From Plecoglossus altivelis (taxonomy: Eukaryota > Chordata > Actinopteri > Osmeriformes > Plecoglossidae), in assembly GCA_036571765.1 (NCBI GenBank), contig BROE01000024.1, forward strand, positions 4,165,109 through 4,229,108: a stretch of DNA of 64,000 nucleotides, read 5' to 3'. The position numbers and the translations under genes were made by a program. The stretch's first letter is position 1, and every line of letters begins with the position of its first letter. Positions 1-10,975 of the stretch are shown here, piece by piece. The notes under the pieces were generated by a model. The model was not told the DNA's origin, ran no database searches, and saw only the letters and a program-made list of their open reading frames with translations.

Positions 1-67
1 CTCACTCTCCCTTTCAATCTCTTTCCCTCCCACTCCCTTTATCTCAATCCCTCTCCCTCTGCCTCCC

Positions 68-121
<54 letters not shown>

Positions 122-800
122 ACATTCTGTGTTTTGTGTCTGTGTGACAGACACCTCCGCCCCATTGCCAGATTGAAGACAGCAGGAATGTGCGTGTGTT
201 TTCACATTTTAGTTTTTTGCGTGTTGCATCGGCACAGCACCATCAGCCCATCACCATGGGAACCGAGATTTGTTGGAGAGAAAGTGATTTGTCTGGTTAC
301 TATAGCAACTAAATACACGACACACAGCATATAGTCTGATCATGGTTTACAGTGCCTTGATATATGTCTTTACACATGATCACTAGGGCAGATAAAACGC
401 CCATTGATCTGGTCTGTTAGGACTGCTCATCTCACATCTCCCCTCCTCTCTCCTCCCCTCTCCTCATCTCACATCTCCCCTCCCCTCTCCTCATCTTTCC
501 TCTCCTCCCCTCTCCTCATCTCTCCTCCCCTCTCCTCTCCTCCCCTCTCCTCATCTCTCCTCTCTCCTCTCTTCCCCTCTCCTCTCCTCTTCTCTGTTCC
601 TCCCCTTCTTTTTTCGCCTTCCTCATCTCACCTCCAACACATTATCTGTTGCACTTTTGTCCTTATGACTGAAATGATATAGTTTTAGGGGAAGGGGTGG
701 TCTATCTGGACACAGGCAAACACACACAAACTGGCAGGCACGCACACACTACACACATACACACACCCATACACACACATACACACACAGGGCTGCAGGG
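1..800. repeat. Low-complexity 5' flank: CT and CA simple repeats
   Basis: No gene is seen here. A (CT)n run fills about 70-118. A pyrimidine-rich tandem of CTCTCCTCCC-like units fills about 428-600. CA-rich DNA runs from about 719 to 792. The segment between them (130-400) is ordinary unique-looking sequence with no supported coding frame. Confidence 0.8.
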
Positions 801-1230
801 CGCTCCCAGTCGCGCTAGAATGATACCCGGAGCTGAGTTTCTCTGCATTACCGGCGCGAAAGGCAAAAGAGGCGGGGCGCGCAAGCTCTGACACACCGGC
901 AAAGAGCAGTTGAACGGCTGTGTTAACGGACGCCTGCTTACTAACATTTAATTTGTGACGTCGGTTGTACTGCAAAGACTACCGAAGCTTGCAGCTGGTG
1001 TAAGAGTGTCGCGTGGATGAACAGAACTCGGACAGCCACCCAGGCATAGGGGTAGTGGCGCGCGAGGAGATAATGACAAAGACTCCGCAGCAGCGCGGGC
1101 AGGATAGAATCTTGTTGACTCAAACCTGGGTCTCCCACCAGCCTGCTGGTAGGTTAGCGGACAAACGGATAGCCGGACTACCCGACCAAGTGAACGGAAA
1201 AACGGACAGGGCGAAATCAGGCTATCTGTC
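800..1230 (+). promoter_or_regulatory. ptchd1: Probable ptchd1 promoter / 5' leader, CpG-rich
   Basis: The sequence turns GC- and CpG-rich just after the CA repeat and stays so toward the ptchd1 start. An E2F-like site GGCGCGAAA lies at 853-861 and a GC-box-like GGCGGGGC at 871-878. The position 0.5-0.9 kb upstream of the ptchd1 start codon fits a CpG promoter and 5' untranslated region. No TATA box is evident and the transcription start cannot be placed by eye. Confidence 0.4.
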
Positions 1231-1287
1231 GATCTAATCCACAGAAAAAGGACATCGTGACAAGACCGAGATAGTCTCATCTGATCG

Positions 1288-1668
1288 TTGTGCTGTCAGT
1301 TAAATCTCTTTTTCTCTGCGCTCCCCCTCCCAACAGCGACAACCTGTCCGATTCCTAATTGCGCGCATGCATGGGCTACACCAGAGTCTTCAGTAACATG
1401 GGTTAGTCTCACAGGACCACACTCCGTCAGAGAACATCATACCTGCCGCTTCCCTCTGAATCCTGTTGCTCATCTGCAGACTTCTATCTCTCTACGCTAT
1501 CTGCGCTGCGCCCTGCAACCGAGTCTGATGACCGAATCCCTGGAGAAGGAGCACTCTGAGCGGGGAGACCTGGTTTCTCCCCCGCGTTTCTCTAACTGTC
1601 TGCCCGGGGACAGCATCAAGCATTGGCCAAGAAAGAGTGACGGTGCTCCCAATGCCGCGAGCGCCTGA
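1288..1668 (+). other. Candidate upstream ORF in the ptchd1 leader
   Basis: A 126-codon open frame (ATG at 1288) ends with TGA at 1666-1668. That stop overlaps an ATG at 1668-1670 that is in frame with ptchd1, giving TGATG. The predicted peptide resembles no family I know. It is relevant only if this DNA lies in the mature leader without an intron, which the sequence does not settle. It could act as a translational control element, or be a chance open frame in GC-rich DNA. Confidence 0.3.
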
Positions 1669-1730
1669 TGGTCGGCGGTTCCGGAGTTTCCGGTCGGTGG
1701 GAGAGGCTCGAGCCGCGGCCGCGCGCTAGG

Positions 1731-2078
1731 ATGCTGCGCCAGGTGTTGCATGCGGGCCTGAGAAGCTCTTTTCATTTGCTGGGTCGGTTTATCGCGAGCC
1801 ACCCTGTATTCTTCGCTTCAGCTCCCGTTCTCCTCTCCATCCTTTTGGGCGCGAGCTTCAGTAGGTACCGCGTGGAGGAAAACGTGGAATATTTATTTGC
1901 GCCCAAACACAGCCTGGCTAAGATCGAGGGGAACCTAGTGGACAGCTTGTTTCCGGTGAACCGGTCCAAGCACGCGCTCTACTCTGATCTGCAGACACCG
2001 GGCCGGTATGGGCGCGTCATCATCACCACCCGCAGGGGTAGTGTTCTGGACCCGGTTCACTTGGATTTAATCCTGAAG
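1731..2078 (+). CDS. ptchd1: ptchd1 exon 1 (N-terminus, first transmembrane helix)
   Basis: This exon encodes residues 1-116 and ends in LDLILK before the donor GTAGGC. It carries the cytoplasmic start MLRQVLHAGLR and the helix around ASAPVLLSILLGASFS. It also holds the start of the luminal loop, with the well-conserved stretch SLFPVNRSKHALYSDLQTPG. I chose the ATG at 1731 because it matches the conserved family N-terminus. Confidence 0.95.
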
Positions 2079-2108
2079 GTAGGCGTATGACACACGCATA
2101 CAGACACA

Positions 2109-2176
<68 letters not shown>

Positions 2177-5100
2177 GTTACAGTAACACACAGTTTCCAA
2201 AGTACCATTGGATTACAACACTTAGAACAGGGCAGGATTGAAGCATTCAAAATATCAATTTCATTTAATTGAGATAGTTTTCAATGAATCTATTAGCAAA
2301 AAAGATGACGAAATCTGTCACTAATGCGGTTGGAATATGCTTACCTTAACGGCTTAACGTTTTTTATCCTATTCATGACACACCTGCATTGCGATCAGGT
2401 AAGTGATTGCGCCTCAACAGGATGTCATAGCTGGTTCTAGCAAGGCTTTTAGGTGCTGTGCAACACAGACTTTATATACTGTGTAGTCTATGAGCATGTG
2501 TTGGACTCAATCCTGTAGTAGTGACCTACTTAAAGAAAGGTCCCAGAAAACGGTCCCAGTCTAAATAATCAGACGCTCTTCAGAAAGTGATCTGTCAGCA
2601 TCAACAGCTGGCCCCGTGCTCCAGATTCATCGTTAACATACTTTTGCACTGACAAAGTTTCACCAACTGACTGCACGATTGTCACACATGAATACGCTCA
2701 TGTAGCCACATCCTAGACCCCCCCCCACACACACACACACAGACATGGAGGAGTGTGGTGTCCATGGTTATGACACCACTCTGCCTAACCGTACCATGGC
2801 AGGCCCTAAACTGGCATCATAGCTGTTGCTTAGTAACCGCACCCGTGTGGATGCTGCCACTGTGATCACCCTAGAAACAGAGGAGGGTTCGTGCGAAGCT
2901 GTGGTTTGCCTCTGTGATACTAGACAACGACCACCACCCACACACACAGACTGTAATTTGGAAGCCTTCACTGCCAGTACAGTTGAGTTGCCAGTTCGTG
3001 TTTAATAGCGCTGACTCGTTCCTGCCTAACGCACTTACCACAGTAGGAACACCATCCAGCATCCACACTGCTGTGTGGGCAGGGAACACTGTCAGAAAGG
3101 TGCTTCTCATAACAGCTTTGGCTGTTGTTCATGGTTACTCCCCCGCGGTGCAACCATGTTATTCTTAGGTGACAATAAATAAAATTATCAAAATAGTCCC
3201 CTCTCTCTCATGCTCTCCTTCTGTTTTACACACTTTTTCATCTCTTTCTCTCTTTCTCTCTCTCTCTCCCTCCCTCCCTTCCTCCCTCCCTCACTCTCTC
3301 CCACCTTTTCTCTCCAGCTCCACAGGTTAATTTACCACATACAGGTTCCAGTGCTTGGATTCAACTACTCCTTCTCCCACCTGTGTCTCCTCGACGTCAA
3401 AGACTCCTGCATCATCGATGACATCATACGCGCCATGGAGGACATCCAATCAGCTCGCTCCTCCAACCGCTCCGCCTCAGCCTTGCGCTATCCCATCACG
3501 AGGCTCGCCGACGGACGGCAGGCATACATCGGTCACCAGCTGGGAGGCGTGCAGGGATGGGGAGCAGCGACAGGGGCCAGGACTCCTGGGGGAGGAGCTA
3601 AAGGAGAGGGAGTGCGTTCCGCCAGGGCTCTACAGCTGACCTATTACCTGCAGGCTCGCGGGGCTCTGATGGACAGGGTGGCGGGCCAATGGGAGAAGGC
3701 GTTCTGCTCCGAGCTGCAGCAGTTTGGGGCGGGACATCCTGAGCTGGGTCTGTATCCGTTCACCTCGTCGTCGCTAAGGACTGACTTCCAGTTTTCCACG
3801 GTGCTGTCGCGCCGCCCCCTGCTGGCCAGCCTGGGGGCTTGCAGCGTGCTGGCGGTGCTGTGTGGCTCCATGAGGGACTGTGTCCGCTCCAAGCCCTGGC
3901 TGGGCCTGCTGGCTCTGCTCTCCATCACCCTGTCAGGGCTGACCGCGGCCGGCATCCTCAATCTGACGGGAGCCACCTACAACTCCACTTACCTGGGGAT
4001 TCCCTTCATCATGCTGGGTTAGTACGCACGGACAATGTACGCCACGCGCGTAAGCACTCACGCACGCACAGACCCGCACACACAAACACACACGCACTCA
4101 GAAATATCCATCACTGCTTCTCAGTTCTCATGCATTTGCACAGGTACACAGGCACACACACAAAGGCACACAAACAGGCACACACAGACATGCAGGCACA
4201 CCCTTATGAAGTCATACACACACCAATGCTAACCTTTAGTCCAAACACCTGTGGCATTGCAACATTGTCTTCTGATTTTTTCTTCTCCTTCCCTCTGCTC
4301 TCTGCTCTCTTCACCTTTCATCTTTTCTATTCTCATCTCTTATCAAGCAGTCAAACACTGCAAGACATAGTTCCATGCATTTTTCAGAAGGGCAGTGGCT
4401 GTTCATGCATTGTACATGTCGACATGGACACCCTCTCTCTCTCTGAGTTGTAATTACTGTCATGTGTGGGAGGTGCTGCTGGGCCAAATATAACTGCCTG
4501 GAAACAAAGAGAAGCACACTTGGTAAAAACTAAAGCTCAACTGTTGTCTGGAAGGAGAGAGACACTAAGAGAGAAAGAAAGAAACATATTTCGTTTGAAA
4601 GTTGTTTGGTATCCACTTGTTTTACTGTAATATTGCGGTGATACATTGTTTGTACAGACTGTGTTTCAATTTGAGTTTGTATCGCCCATCTCTCTGCTGA
4701 GTGTCTGGTCAGTGACGATTTCTTATTGTATCCATCCGTTTATCAGTCTGTCGGTTTTTGTGAAAGCAATGAAACACCCAGAAATAAAGTAGAGGAAGTG
4801 GTCATAGAGAAGAAAGCACAGACAAGAAGTGAAACAGGGCTCAGGAGGAGAGATAAAAGAGAGAGAAGGAGAGAGAGGAGTGAGAGAAGAGAGAGCGGAG
4901 TGAGAGAAGAGAGAGATGGACAGAGAGAGATAGTAAGTTTTTATCTGTGTCTAATGCAGTGAGAACACACAGAGGATGACAGATGAGCAATTAGTTGTGA
5001 GTGTTCTATTCATCTCAGGCCTGGAGCCCCGCCCACAACCCTACGCATTTAACACTTCACTCTGCATCAGGATGCAGTGTGTATGTGTGTGTGTGAGTGA

Positions 5101-5270
5101 GTGAGTGAGTGAGTGCGAGAATGTATTTTAGCACAGCCTTGCATGTCACTCTGCTGTGCTACAGGCTCAGACTCCGTAGACTAGACATATTTGAGATTGT
5201 ATTCATCGTGAAAGAATGTTATAAACCCAGAGGCTTGAATGGGCAGACAACTGCGTGTTCACATGTGTGA

Positions 5271-5307
<37 letters not shown>

Positions 5308-7831
5308 CAAGAGAAATACAGAGAGAGAAAGAAAGAGATAGAGGGGTGGGAGGCTAGACTTTGCCTTCGGACGTGGATTCACAGGAGCCTAAGTTGAAGA
5401 GACAAACACATACACTCTCAAGGAGATGTCTCCTTTTACTGTTGTAGTGTAACAGTAGGTCACAGTAGCAGGGAGGAGATGTCTCTGTCACTGGTGACTC
5501 ACAGGTGTCATGGCAACCATGGAGGTGAATGCCATCTGCTGCACATGCATGTGCACACGCCGAATATAAACACATGCACAGGCACACACTTGTGAAAAAG
5601 TCCCCCACAAAAACAGACATATCACATGTATTTATTGCTAATAACTCCTGATATAACAACTCAGGGGGTGTCTACATGGCTGTGCGGTGTGTGTATGTGA
5701 TGTATGAAAGTGCATATGTATTTGTGTGGTGTTTGAATATGTTTGCATGGGTGTGTGGGTGTGTGTATGTGTGTATGTGTTTGGTGTGCGAATGTGTGTG
5801 TGTGTTTGTTGATCCCTGGCGGTGATGTGGTTCTTCCTAGGTCACGGGCTGTTCGGGTCGTTTGAGATGCTGTCCTCGTGGAGACGCACACGGGAGGACC
5901 AGCATGTGAAGGAACGCGTGGCTGGCGTGTTTGGCGACGTGATGCTGCGTTTCTCCGGCAACACCATGCTGCACCTGACGACCCTTGGCCTGGCCGCCTC
6001 CCCCCTCACCAACATGGAGGCTGTAAGACTCTTCTGTCGGACCGGTGCCCTGGCGGTAACCGTCGGTTACCTCTACACACTGTCCTTCTACACATCCTGT
6101 CTGGTGTTCACCGGTTACCTGGAGACAGGGTATCGTCATGGCTGCTTCTGCAGGCGAGTCCCCAAACCAGAGCGGCTGGAGTCCAAACCGGCCTGGTACC
6201 GCTGCCTCATGTACACACGCTACCAGGATGAGACACACACAAACTCTCAAACACACACACCTAACGCACCACACGCGCCCAATCCCAATCTCACAAACCC
6301 TCATGGCCACCCGGCAAACCCAGCTCACACACACCCTTCGAACCCTCCGCACGCGCACACACATGCGCTCAGTCATCCCTCAACAGTCATCCCCGACCCC
6401 TACCCACAGGACTCCCACCTGTTGCTAGGGTGCGTTCGGCGTTGCTATGGAGACTGGATTACTAACACCTACGTGAAGCCATTTGTAGTGCTGCTCTACC
6501 TGGTCTACATCTCCTTCGGTCTGATGGGAGTCCTACAGGTGAGGCACACACACATCAACACGCACACACTCTCGCATGTACACACATAAATGCACCCAAT
6601 CACACACGTACTCAGACTTTTATGTACCCATACTTTCTCCATCTCTTACAAACACACATACTCTCCCTGTCTCACCCACACACACACACACACACTAGTC
6701 TGTGTGTCTCTAACAGCGGTCTTTTTTCAGGTGACTCAGGGTTCAGACCCTAGTGCCCTGGTTGCCATGGACACAGCGACTGTGCTGTATGCCCGAGCGC
6801 AGCAGCGCTACTTCAGTTCCTACTCTCCTGTGATTGGCTTCTATGTGTATGAAAGTGCGCCCTACTGGAATGCCTCTGTGCAGCGGGATTTGTTGGAATA
6901 CGCTAAAGGCTTCCAGCGAATCAGTTGGCTGGAATCCTATCTGGAGTACCTCACAGAACAGAACCTGTCCACCAGCCAATCGCGAGACAGCTTCACCCGC
7001 ACGCTCCGCCTCTCCTTCCTCCGCGAGCAGCGCTACGCCCACTTCGCCGATGACATCATCTTCGCCGAGCGCGGCCAGGGCGAGGAGCCGGAGGTGGCCG
7101 CGTCCCGCGTCTTCCTGGTCGCCAAAACGACGGAGAACAAGCGCGAGGAGATGTCGGTGCTGCTGGACACGCTGCGACGCCTGTCACTCACCTCTCGGGT
7201 CCGCTTCCTCATCTTCAACCCTTCCTTCGTCTACCTGGACCGCTACGCCGCTGCCGTCAGCTACCCTCTGAGGCACTCCCTGCTGGCAGTGCTCTTCCTG
7301 TTGGGCCTGTCGTCGCTGGCTGTGGTGGAGCCTCTCGTGGCGGTGTGGCTGGGCCTCACCCTGGTGTCAGTCCAGTTTGGCGTGGTGGGTTTCATGACCC
7401 TGTGGGGGGTGGAACTGGACTGCGTGTCCGTGCTGTGTCTGATCTCAGCGCTGGGTCACGCGACCGACTGCAGCGGACCCCTGCTGTGCGGCTTTGCGGC
7501 AGGCCGGGGCGACAGCCGGACTCGCTGGGTGCGCGTGGCTCTGGAGAGGCACGGCGTCCCCTCGCTTCAGACGCTGGTGTGCTACAGCGCCGCCCTGGTG
7601 CCCGTGGCATGCGTGCGCTCCAACCTCACGCACACGCTGTTCCGCTGCCTGGCTCTGGCAGCTGGCTGCTCTGCCCTGCACACACTGGCCTTCCTCCCCA
7701 CCCTCCTCACCTTCCTCCCGCCCTCCAAGAGCCGGGAACGCCGCCCTGGTGGGGAGGGGCATAGGCAGGAAGTGGAGTGCGTGGAGATGAATGACAGCAC
7801 CCGTGTGGTCGACCAGATAACCACCGTCTGA
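1731..7831 (+). CDS. ptchd1: Patched domain-containing protein 1 (whole spliced gene)
   Basis: The coding exons are 1731-2078, 3318-4017, 5841-6538 and 6731-7831. Phases join exactly (0, 1, 0) to give 948 residues and a TGA stop. PTCHD1 is a multi-pass membrane protein of the Patched/Dispatched/NPC1 group, neuronal in vertebrates and linked in humans to X-linked intellectual disability and autism; its transported ligand is unsettled. The protein opens MLRQVLH and continues through a first helix (about 26-44), a large first luminal loop, the sterol-sensing region (from about 284) and a second loop, to a C-terminal helix bundle from about residue 765. It ends DQITTV, a class I PDZ ligand shared with mammalian PTCHD1. 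It is about 60 residues longer than the human protein as I recall it (888), mostly from low-complexity inserts at about 196-213 and 479-540. An in-frame ATG at 1668 could add 21 residues, but MLRQ is the family start. Confidence 0.95.
2079..3317 (+). other. ptchd1: ptchd1 intron 1
   Basis: This is a 1239-bp GT-AG intron. It opens with a CA repeat at about 2096-2174, carries short C and CA tracts near 2718-2742, and ends with a long polypyrimidine tract (about 3230-3316) before the acceptor CTCCAG. No exon or RNA gene is recognised inside it. Confidence 0.9.
3318..4017 (+). CDS. ptchd1: ptchd1 exon 2 (luminal loop 1 and start of sterol-sensing region)
   Basis: This exon encodes residues 117 to the first base of codon 350. 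The luminal loop has N-glycosylation sequons (NYS, NRS) and the conserved GHQLGGV and LQLTYYLQ segments. The membrane part holds the motif DCVRSKPWLGLL and ends with NLTGATYNSTYLGIPFIML. A Gly/Ala/Arg-rich stretch (about 196-213) replaces a shorter segment in the human protein. The donor is GTTAGT and splits a glycine codon that the next exon completes. Confidence 0.95.
4018..5840 (+). other. ptchd1: ptchd1 intron 2
   Basis: This 1823-bp intron contains CA-rich DNA (about 4060-4230), a GA-rich tract (4795-4935), TG and GA repeats (5262-5345) and a TG-rich segment (5681-5805). It ends at the acceptor TTCCTAG. No other gene is supported. Confidence 0.9.
5841..6538 (+). CDS. ptchd1: ptchd1 exon 3 (sterol-sensing region; low-complexity insert)
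   Basis: This exon encodes residues 350-582. It begins HGLFGSFEMLSSW and contains the conserved REDQHVKER and VFTGYLE motifs, then YGDWITNTYVKPF just before the next helix. Between TRYQDE and SHLLLG lies a segment of about 60 residues rich in His, Pro, Asn and Thr (about 479-540, bases 6225-6410). It reads like a CA-type repeat translated in frame. The human protein has only about 14 residues there. No good GT donor precedes it, so I keep it as coding, although CCCACAG at 6404-6410 resembles an acceptor. Confidence 0.9.
6539..6730 (+). other. ptchd1: ptchd1 intron 3 (short, CA-rich)
   Basis: This 192-bp GT-AG intron (donor GTGAGG, acceptor TTTTTTCAG) lies between codons 582 and 583 in phase 0. 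It is mostly CA repeat and pyrimidines. As I recall, the mammalian gene has three exons and no intron here, so this would be an additional intron. Confidence 0.85.
6731..7831 (+). CDS. ptchd1: ptchd1 exon 4 (luminal loop 2, C-terminal helices, PDZ ligand)
   Basis: This exon encodes residues 583-948. The second luminal loop holds SYSPVIGFYVYES, the conserved GFQRISWLESYLEYL and the FNPSFVYLDRYA segment. The terminal helices begin near residue 765 and include FGVVGFMTLWGVELDCVSVL. The tail is basic, then ECVEMNDSTRVVDQITTV and stop. Codon third positions are strongly G/C, unlike the AT-rich DNA downstream. Confidence 0.96.
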   Translation: MTQGSDPSALVAMDTATVLYARAQQRYFSSYSPVIGFYVYESAPYWNASVQRDLLEYAKGFQRISWLESYLEYLTEQNLSTSQSRDSFTRTLRLSFLREQRYAHFADDIIFAERGQGEEPEVAASRVFLVAKTTENKREEMSVLLDTLRRLSLTSRVRFLIFNPSFVYLDRYAAAVSYPLRHSLLAVLFLLGLSSLAVVEPLVAVWLGLTLVSVQFGVVGFMTLWGVELDCVSVLCLISALGHATDCSGPLLCGFAAGRGDSRTRWVRVALERHGVPSLQTLVCYSAALVPVACVRSNLTHTLFRCLALAAGCSALHTLAFLPTLLTFLPPSKSRERRPGGEGHRQEVECVEMNDSTRVVDQITTV

Positions 7832-8263
7832 TGGGACGTGATGTGACGGCCAGGAGGTCGGCGTGGTGGGGCGGGGACACGCCCTGCAGGGACTGCACAC
7901 TGGGGATTGGTCTGTCTGTGATGGATCGTCCAATGAGCATGAGGGTGAAATGTTCATTAAGAGAGAGGCGGGAGGTGGAGTCAACAGAAGACTAAGGTGG
8001 AGGGAAAACAGGTGGAGAAACAGATCGAGTTAGGAAACAAGAGAACGCATACAGGAAAATCAGAGAGAGAAAGAGAATGACAAAAGAGAGAAAAAAAAGA
8101 AAGAACAGTGGATGAGAAAGAGAGTGACGGAGAGACCGAGAGCAAAGAAGAGAGTGGTGCAATGTCTCCATGGTTACCATCTTGTTGCTAGCGCCGTATT
8201 GCATATTGATGCGCTCTGCTCCGAAGGGCCAATCAGATGCTGAGGGTGGGTTCAGGACTGGAC

Positions 8264-8269
8264 ATTAAA
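8264..8269 (+). terminator. ptchd1: Possible ptchd1 polyadenylation signal (ATTAAA)
   Basis: The variant poly(A) signal ATTAAA lies 433 bp after the stop codon. No canonical AATAAA was seen between the stop and this point. The sequence between is a plausible 3' untranslated region with a GA-rich tract (8000-8150). Confidence 0.3.
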
Positions 8270-8439
8270 TTGCAGGCCTAAGTAGAGACATAACACACTA
8301 GAGCCCTGTCTTAGCTAACAGGTGTCCTCAGGGATATCCTGCTGTCTCACCTTGAACAGAATGATGGGTGAGAACAGGAAATTACAATGGTAATTTGGAA
8401 AAATGAATTAGTCATTTTGGGGAGATTCCTGGATACTTT

Positions 8440-8758
8440 TTCTTTATTTTTTTCTTGAATCTTTTTTCTTTCTCTCTCCTTTCCTTCCCTTCTTTCTTTC
8501 TCTCTCCCTCCCATTCTTTCACTCCCTCCCCTTCTCTCTCTCCCTCCCTCCTCTTCTCTCTCTCTCCCTCCTTCCCCTTCTCTCTCTCCCTCCCCTTCTT
8601 TCTCTCTCTCCCTCCTTCCCTCCCCTTCTCCTCTCTCTCCCTCCCCTTCTTTCTCAATCCCTCCCTCTCACTCTCTCTCTCCCTCCATCTCATTCTCTCT
8701 CTCCCTCCCCTTCTTTCTTTCTCTCTCCCTCCATCTCATTCTCTCTCTCCCTCCGCTT

Positions 8759-8795
<37 letters not shown>

Positions 8796-8835
8796 GCCCT
8801 TCTCTCTCTCCCTCTCCTTCTCTTCTCTCAGACTG
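8440..8835 (+). repeat. Polypyrimidine tract (CTCCCTCCCTT-type)
   Basis: Nearly 400 bp of almost pure C/T on the + strand, built from CTCTCTCCCTCCCCTTCTTT-like units and a pure (CT)n run near 8764-8792. It is open in several frames only because pyrimidine codons contain no stop. There is no gene. Confidence 0.9.
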
Positions 8836-9104
8836 AGGTCAGTCATGTCTTCATGTATCTGCCTCAGGCTACCAGACCACAGTCAGAAAGAGCAAACATG
8901 GTCAAGGTTATCTCCCCGGTCCTGCTGGCCAGTCCTGGGCCCCAGCCCTCTACTACTCCTGGCTGGCTGGCAGGCAGGGTACCACACTGTGTCCATGCAA
9001 CTGTTGGAAACAATTGTCATCTGTCAATCCCATACCCATCACTAGGGTACCTGGCCATATACCCAGCATCTTGTCATCTTGTGTTAGCCCTTCCTGCTGG
9101 TGAA

Positions 9105-10250
9105 CCAGGGGTGTGTGTGGTGTAGCAGTGGCAGACAGGTGTGTGTGGTGCAGTGGCAGACAGGTGTGTGTGGTGCAGTGGCAGGCAGGTGTGTGTGGTG
9201 CAGCAGTGGCAGGCAGGTGTGTGGTGTAGCAGTGGCAGACAAGTGTGTGTGTGGTGCAGTGGCAGACAAGTGTGTGTGGTGCAGTGGCAGACAGGTGTGT
9301 GTGGTGCAGTGGCAGACAGGTGTGTGTGGTGCAGCAGTGGCAGGCAGGTGTGTTTATTAGTGTTTGCAGTGGCACGATCTAAGGTGATGATGTGAGTGCA
9401 CCAGAGACATGTCTGTATGTTGTGTTCGTGGCTGTTGTCAAAGCTTGAATATATAAGGCTACAATAACCTGTATGAAAGATGGCGCAGTGATTGATGCCC
9501 ATAGCGTCCGAAACATGTGTCTATGCTATGCAGTGCCAGCAGGTGTGTGTGGTGCAGTGGCAGGCAGGTGTGTGATGCAGTGGCAGGCAGGTGTGTGATG
9601 CAGTGGCAGGCAGGTGTGTGTGATGCAGTGGCAGACAGGTGTGTGATGCAGTGGCAGACAGGTGTGTGGTGCAGTGGCAGGCAACTATTGTTCGTTTCCA
9701 CTTTTGTAGCTGTGTGGTTTTCTTAAGTGCCACGGCATTATTGTGTTGTGCGTGAAAACTGAAATGTTTCTGTTAAGCTAGTAGGCAGAGGCAGTGATTT
9801 GTGAGGCAGTGGCAGACCAGGTGTGTGGCATGCAAGTGGCAGGCGAGGTGGGTTGTGGTGCGAGTGGCAGGCCAGTGTGTTGGTGCAGTGACAGAGCAAT
9901 GGAGCATGTTGGTGCAAAGCGAGTGGCAGGCAGGTGTTGATACAGTGGCAACAGGGTATCATTTTAGAGTGGTGCTGTTGTGCTCGGAGGCGGTTGCCTT
10001 TAGATGGCAGGGCAGCGCTTTGTATTGTGGGTTGCCAAGTATGCAGAGAGCAGTTGTGTTGTTGTTGCGCTGCAGTGGCAGACGGCTGTGTGGGCTGTTG
10101 TTCGTGGCCAGGCAAGAGTGGATCCAGCTAGTTGCCAGTCGGCGAGCGGCTTGCCAATGTAAAGTCAGTATGTATGCGTGCAAGTCGAATGGCAGCAGGT
10201 CGTTGGTGTATGGCCGACAGTGGCGGACAGGGTGAATTTATAAATGCATA
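9105..10250 (+). repeat. Degenerating ~25-bp minisatellite (GGTGCAGTGGCAG core)
   Basis: Units of about 25 bp with the core GTGCAGTGGCAGACAGGTGT repeat cleanly at 9105-9356. For example, CAGTGGCAG occurs at 9126, 9151 and 9176. They recur at 9535-9685 with slightly different spacing, then become progressively diverged to about 10250. About 180 bp of unrelated sequence separates the first two blocks. This is noncoding intergenic DNA. Confidence 0.85.
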
Positions 10251-10734
10251 TGACAGGCAGGTGAGAGTCTGCTAGGTTGCATATCGCAGAGGTATGTAGC
10301 TGTGTGGGTGCCTTTACGTGGGACAGGACAAGTGTAGCTAGTGTGCGCGTGCCACCAGGTGTATAGTGACCTCCAGGCACAAGCTGCCTACTGACCCTTT
10401 ATCCTCCATCATGCCCATTCCGCGCATATATCATTAGACCGTGCTACCTGTATATTTTACTGAAAAGTGCTGCTGCCGCGCAACACCCTTACCATGCACA
10501 CCACCCCCCGACCCAACACACAACTCAACACATAACGATCTCAGCCATACCGTGTTGAAAAGAGGCGTTGCCAATTACTGAGAGTCGATTCTAGGACACC
10601 AGTATTCCCTTACAGGCATGCAGCTACTCAAGCCTGATCAATCAAGATGTAAATCACACACACACACTTCCTCTGGGACACTGGTACATCTGGTAGGCTT
10701 TTCCAGATGCTCATCAACTTGGACTGGGTTATAC

Positions 10735-10975
10735 AACTGTAGACCCCCAAGGCACTGCTGAACTAACCCAATGTTTGGAGCATACCGTTGTAGACCCCCA
10801 GGGCGGGAGCGTAGCTTTATAGACCCCCAGGTTTGGAACATACTATTGCAGACCATACTGTTTGGAATGTGACGTCATTGCAGACCCTAAGGTTTGGAAT
10901 GTACCAACTCAGAGCCTGATGTTTGGAACGTACCACTGTAGACCTCCAGGACTGGATCGTACCATTCCTTCCAGA
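10735..10975 (+). repeat. Minisatellite with GTTTGGAACGTACC / AGACCCCCAGG core
   Basis: About six imperfect copies of a unit of roughly 35 bp are present. Each contains a TTTGGAAYGTACC-like core followed by TGYAGACCCYCAGG. Copy-to-copy divergence is high. No coding potential is supported. Confidence 0.7.

Noticed and set aside
1668..1730. Upstream in-frame ATG as the true ptchd1 start
   Set aside because: The family start MLRQVLH is at 1731 and the 21 extra residues are Arg/Gly-rich leader-like sequence; kept as a finding only.
6404..6410. An acceptor (CCCACAG) that would make the ptchd1 low-complexity insert an intron
   Set aside because: No suitable GT donor with matching phase was found at the left end, and the frame is open throughout.
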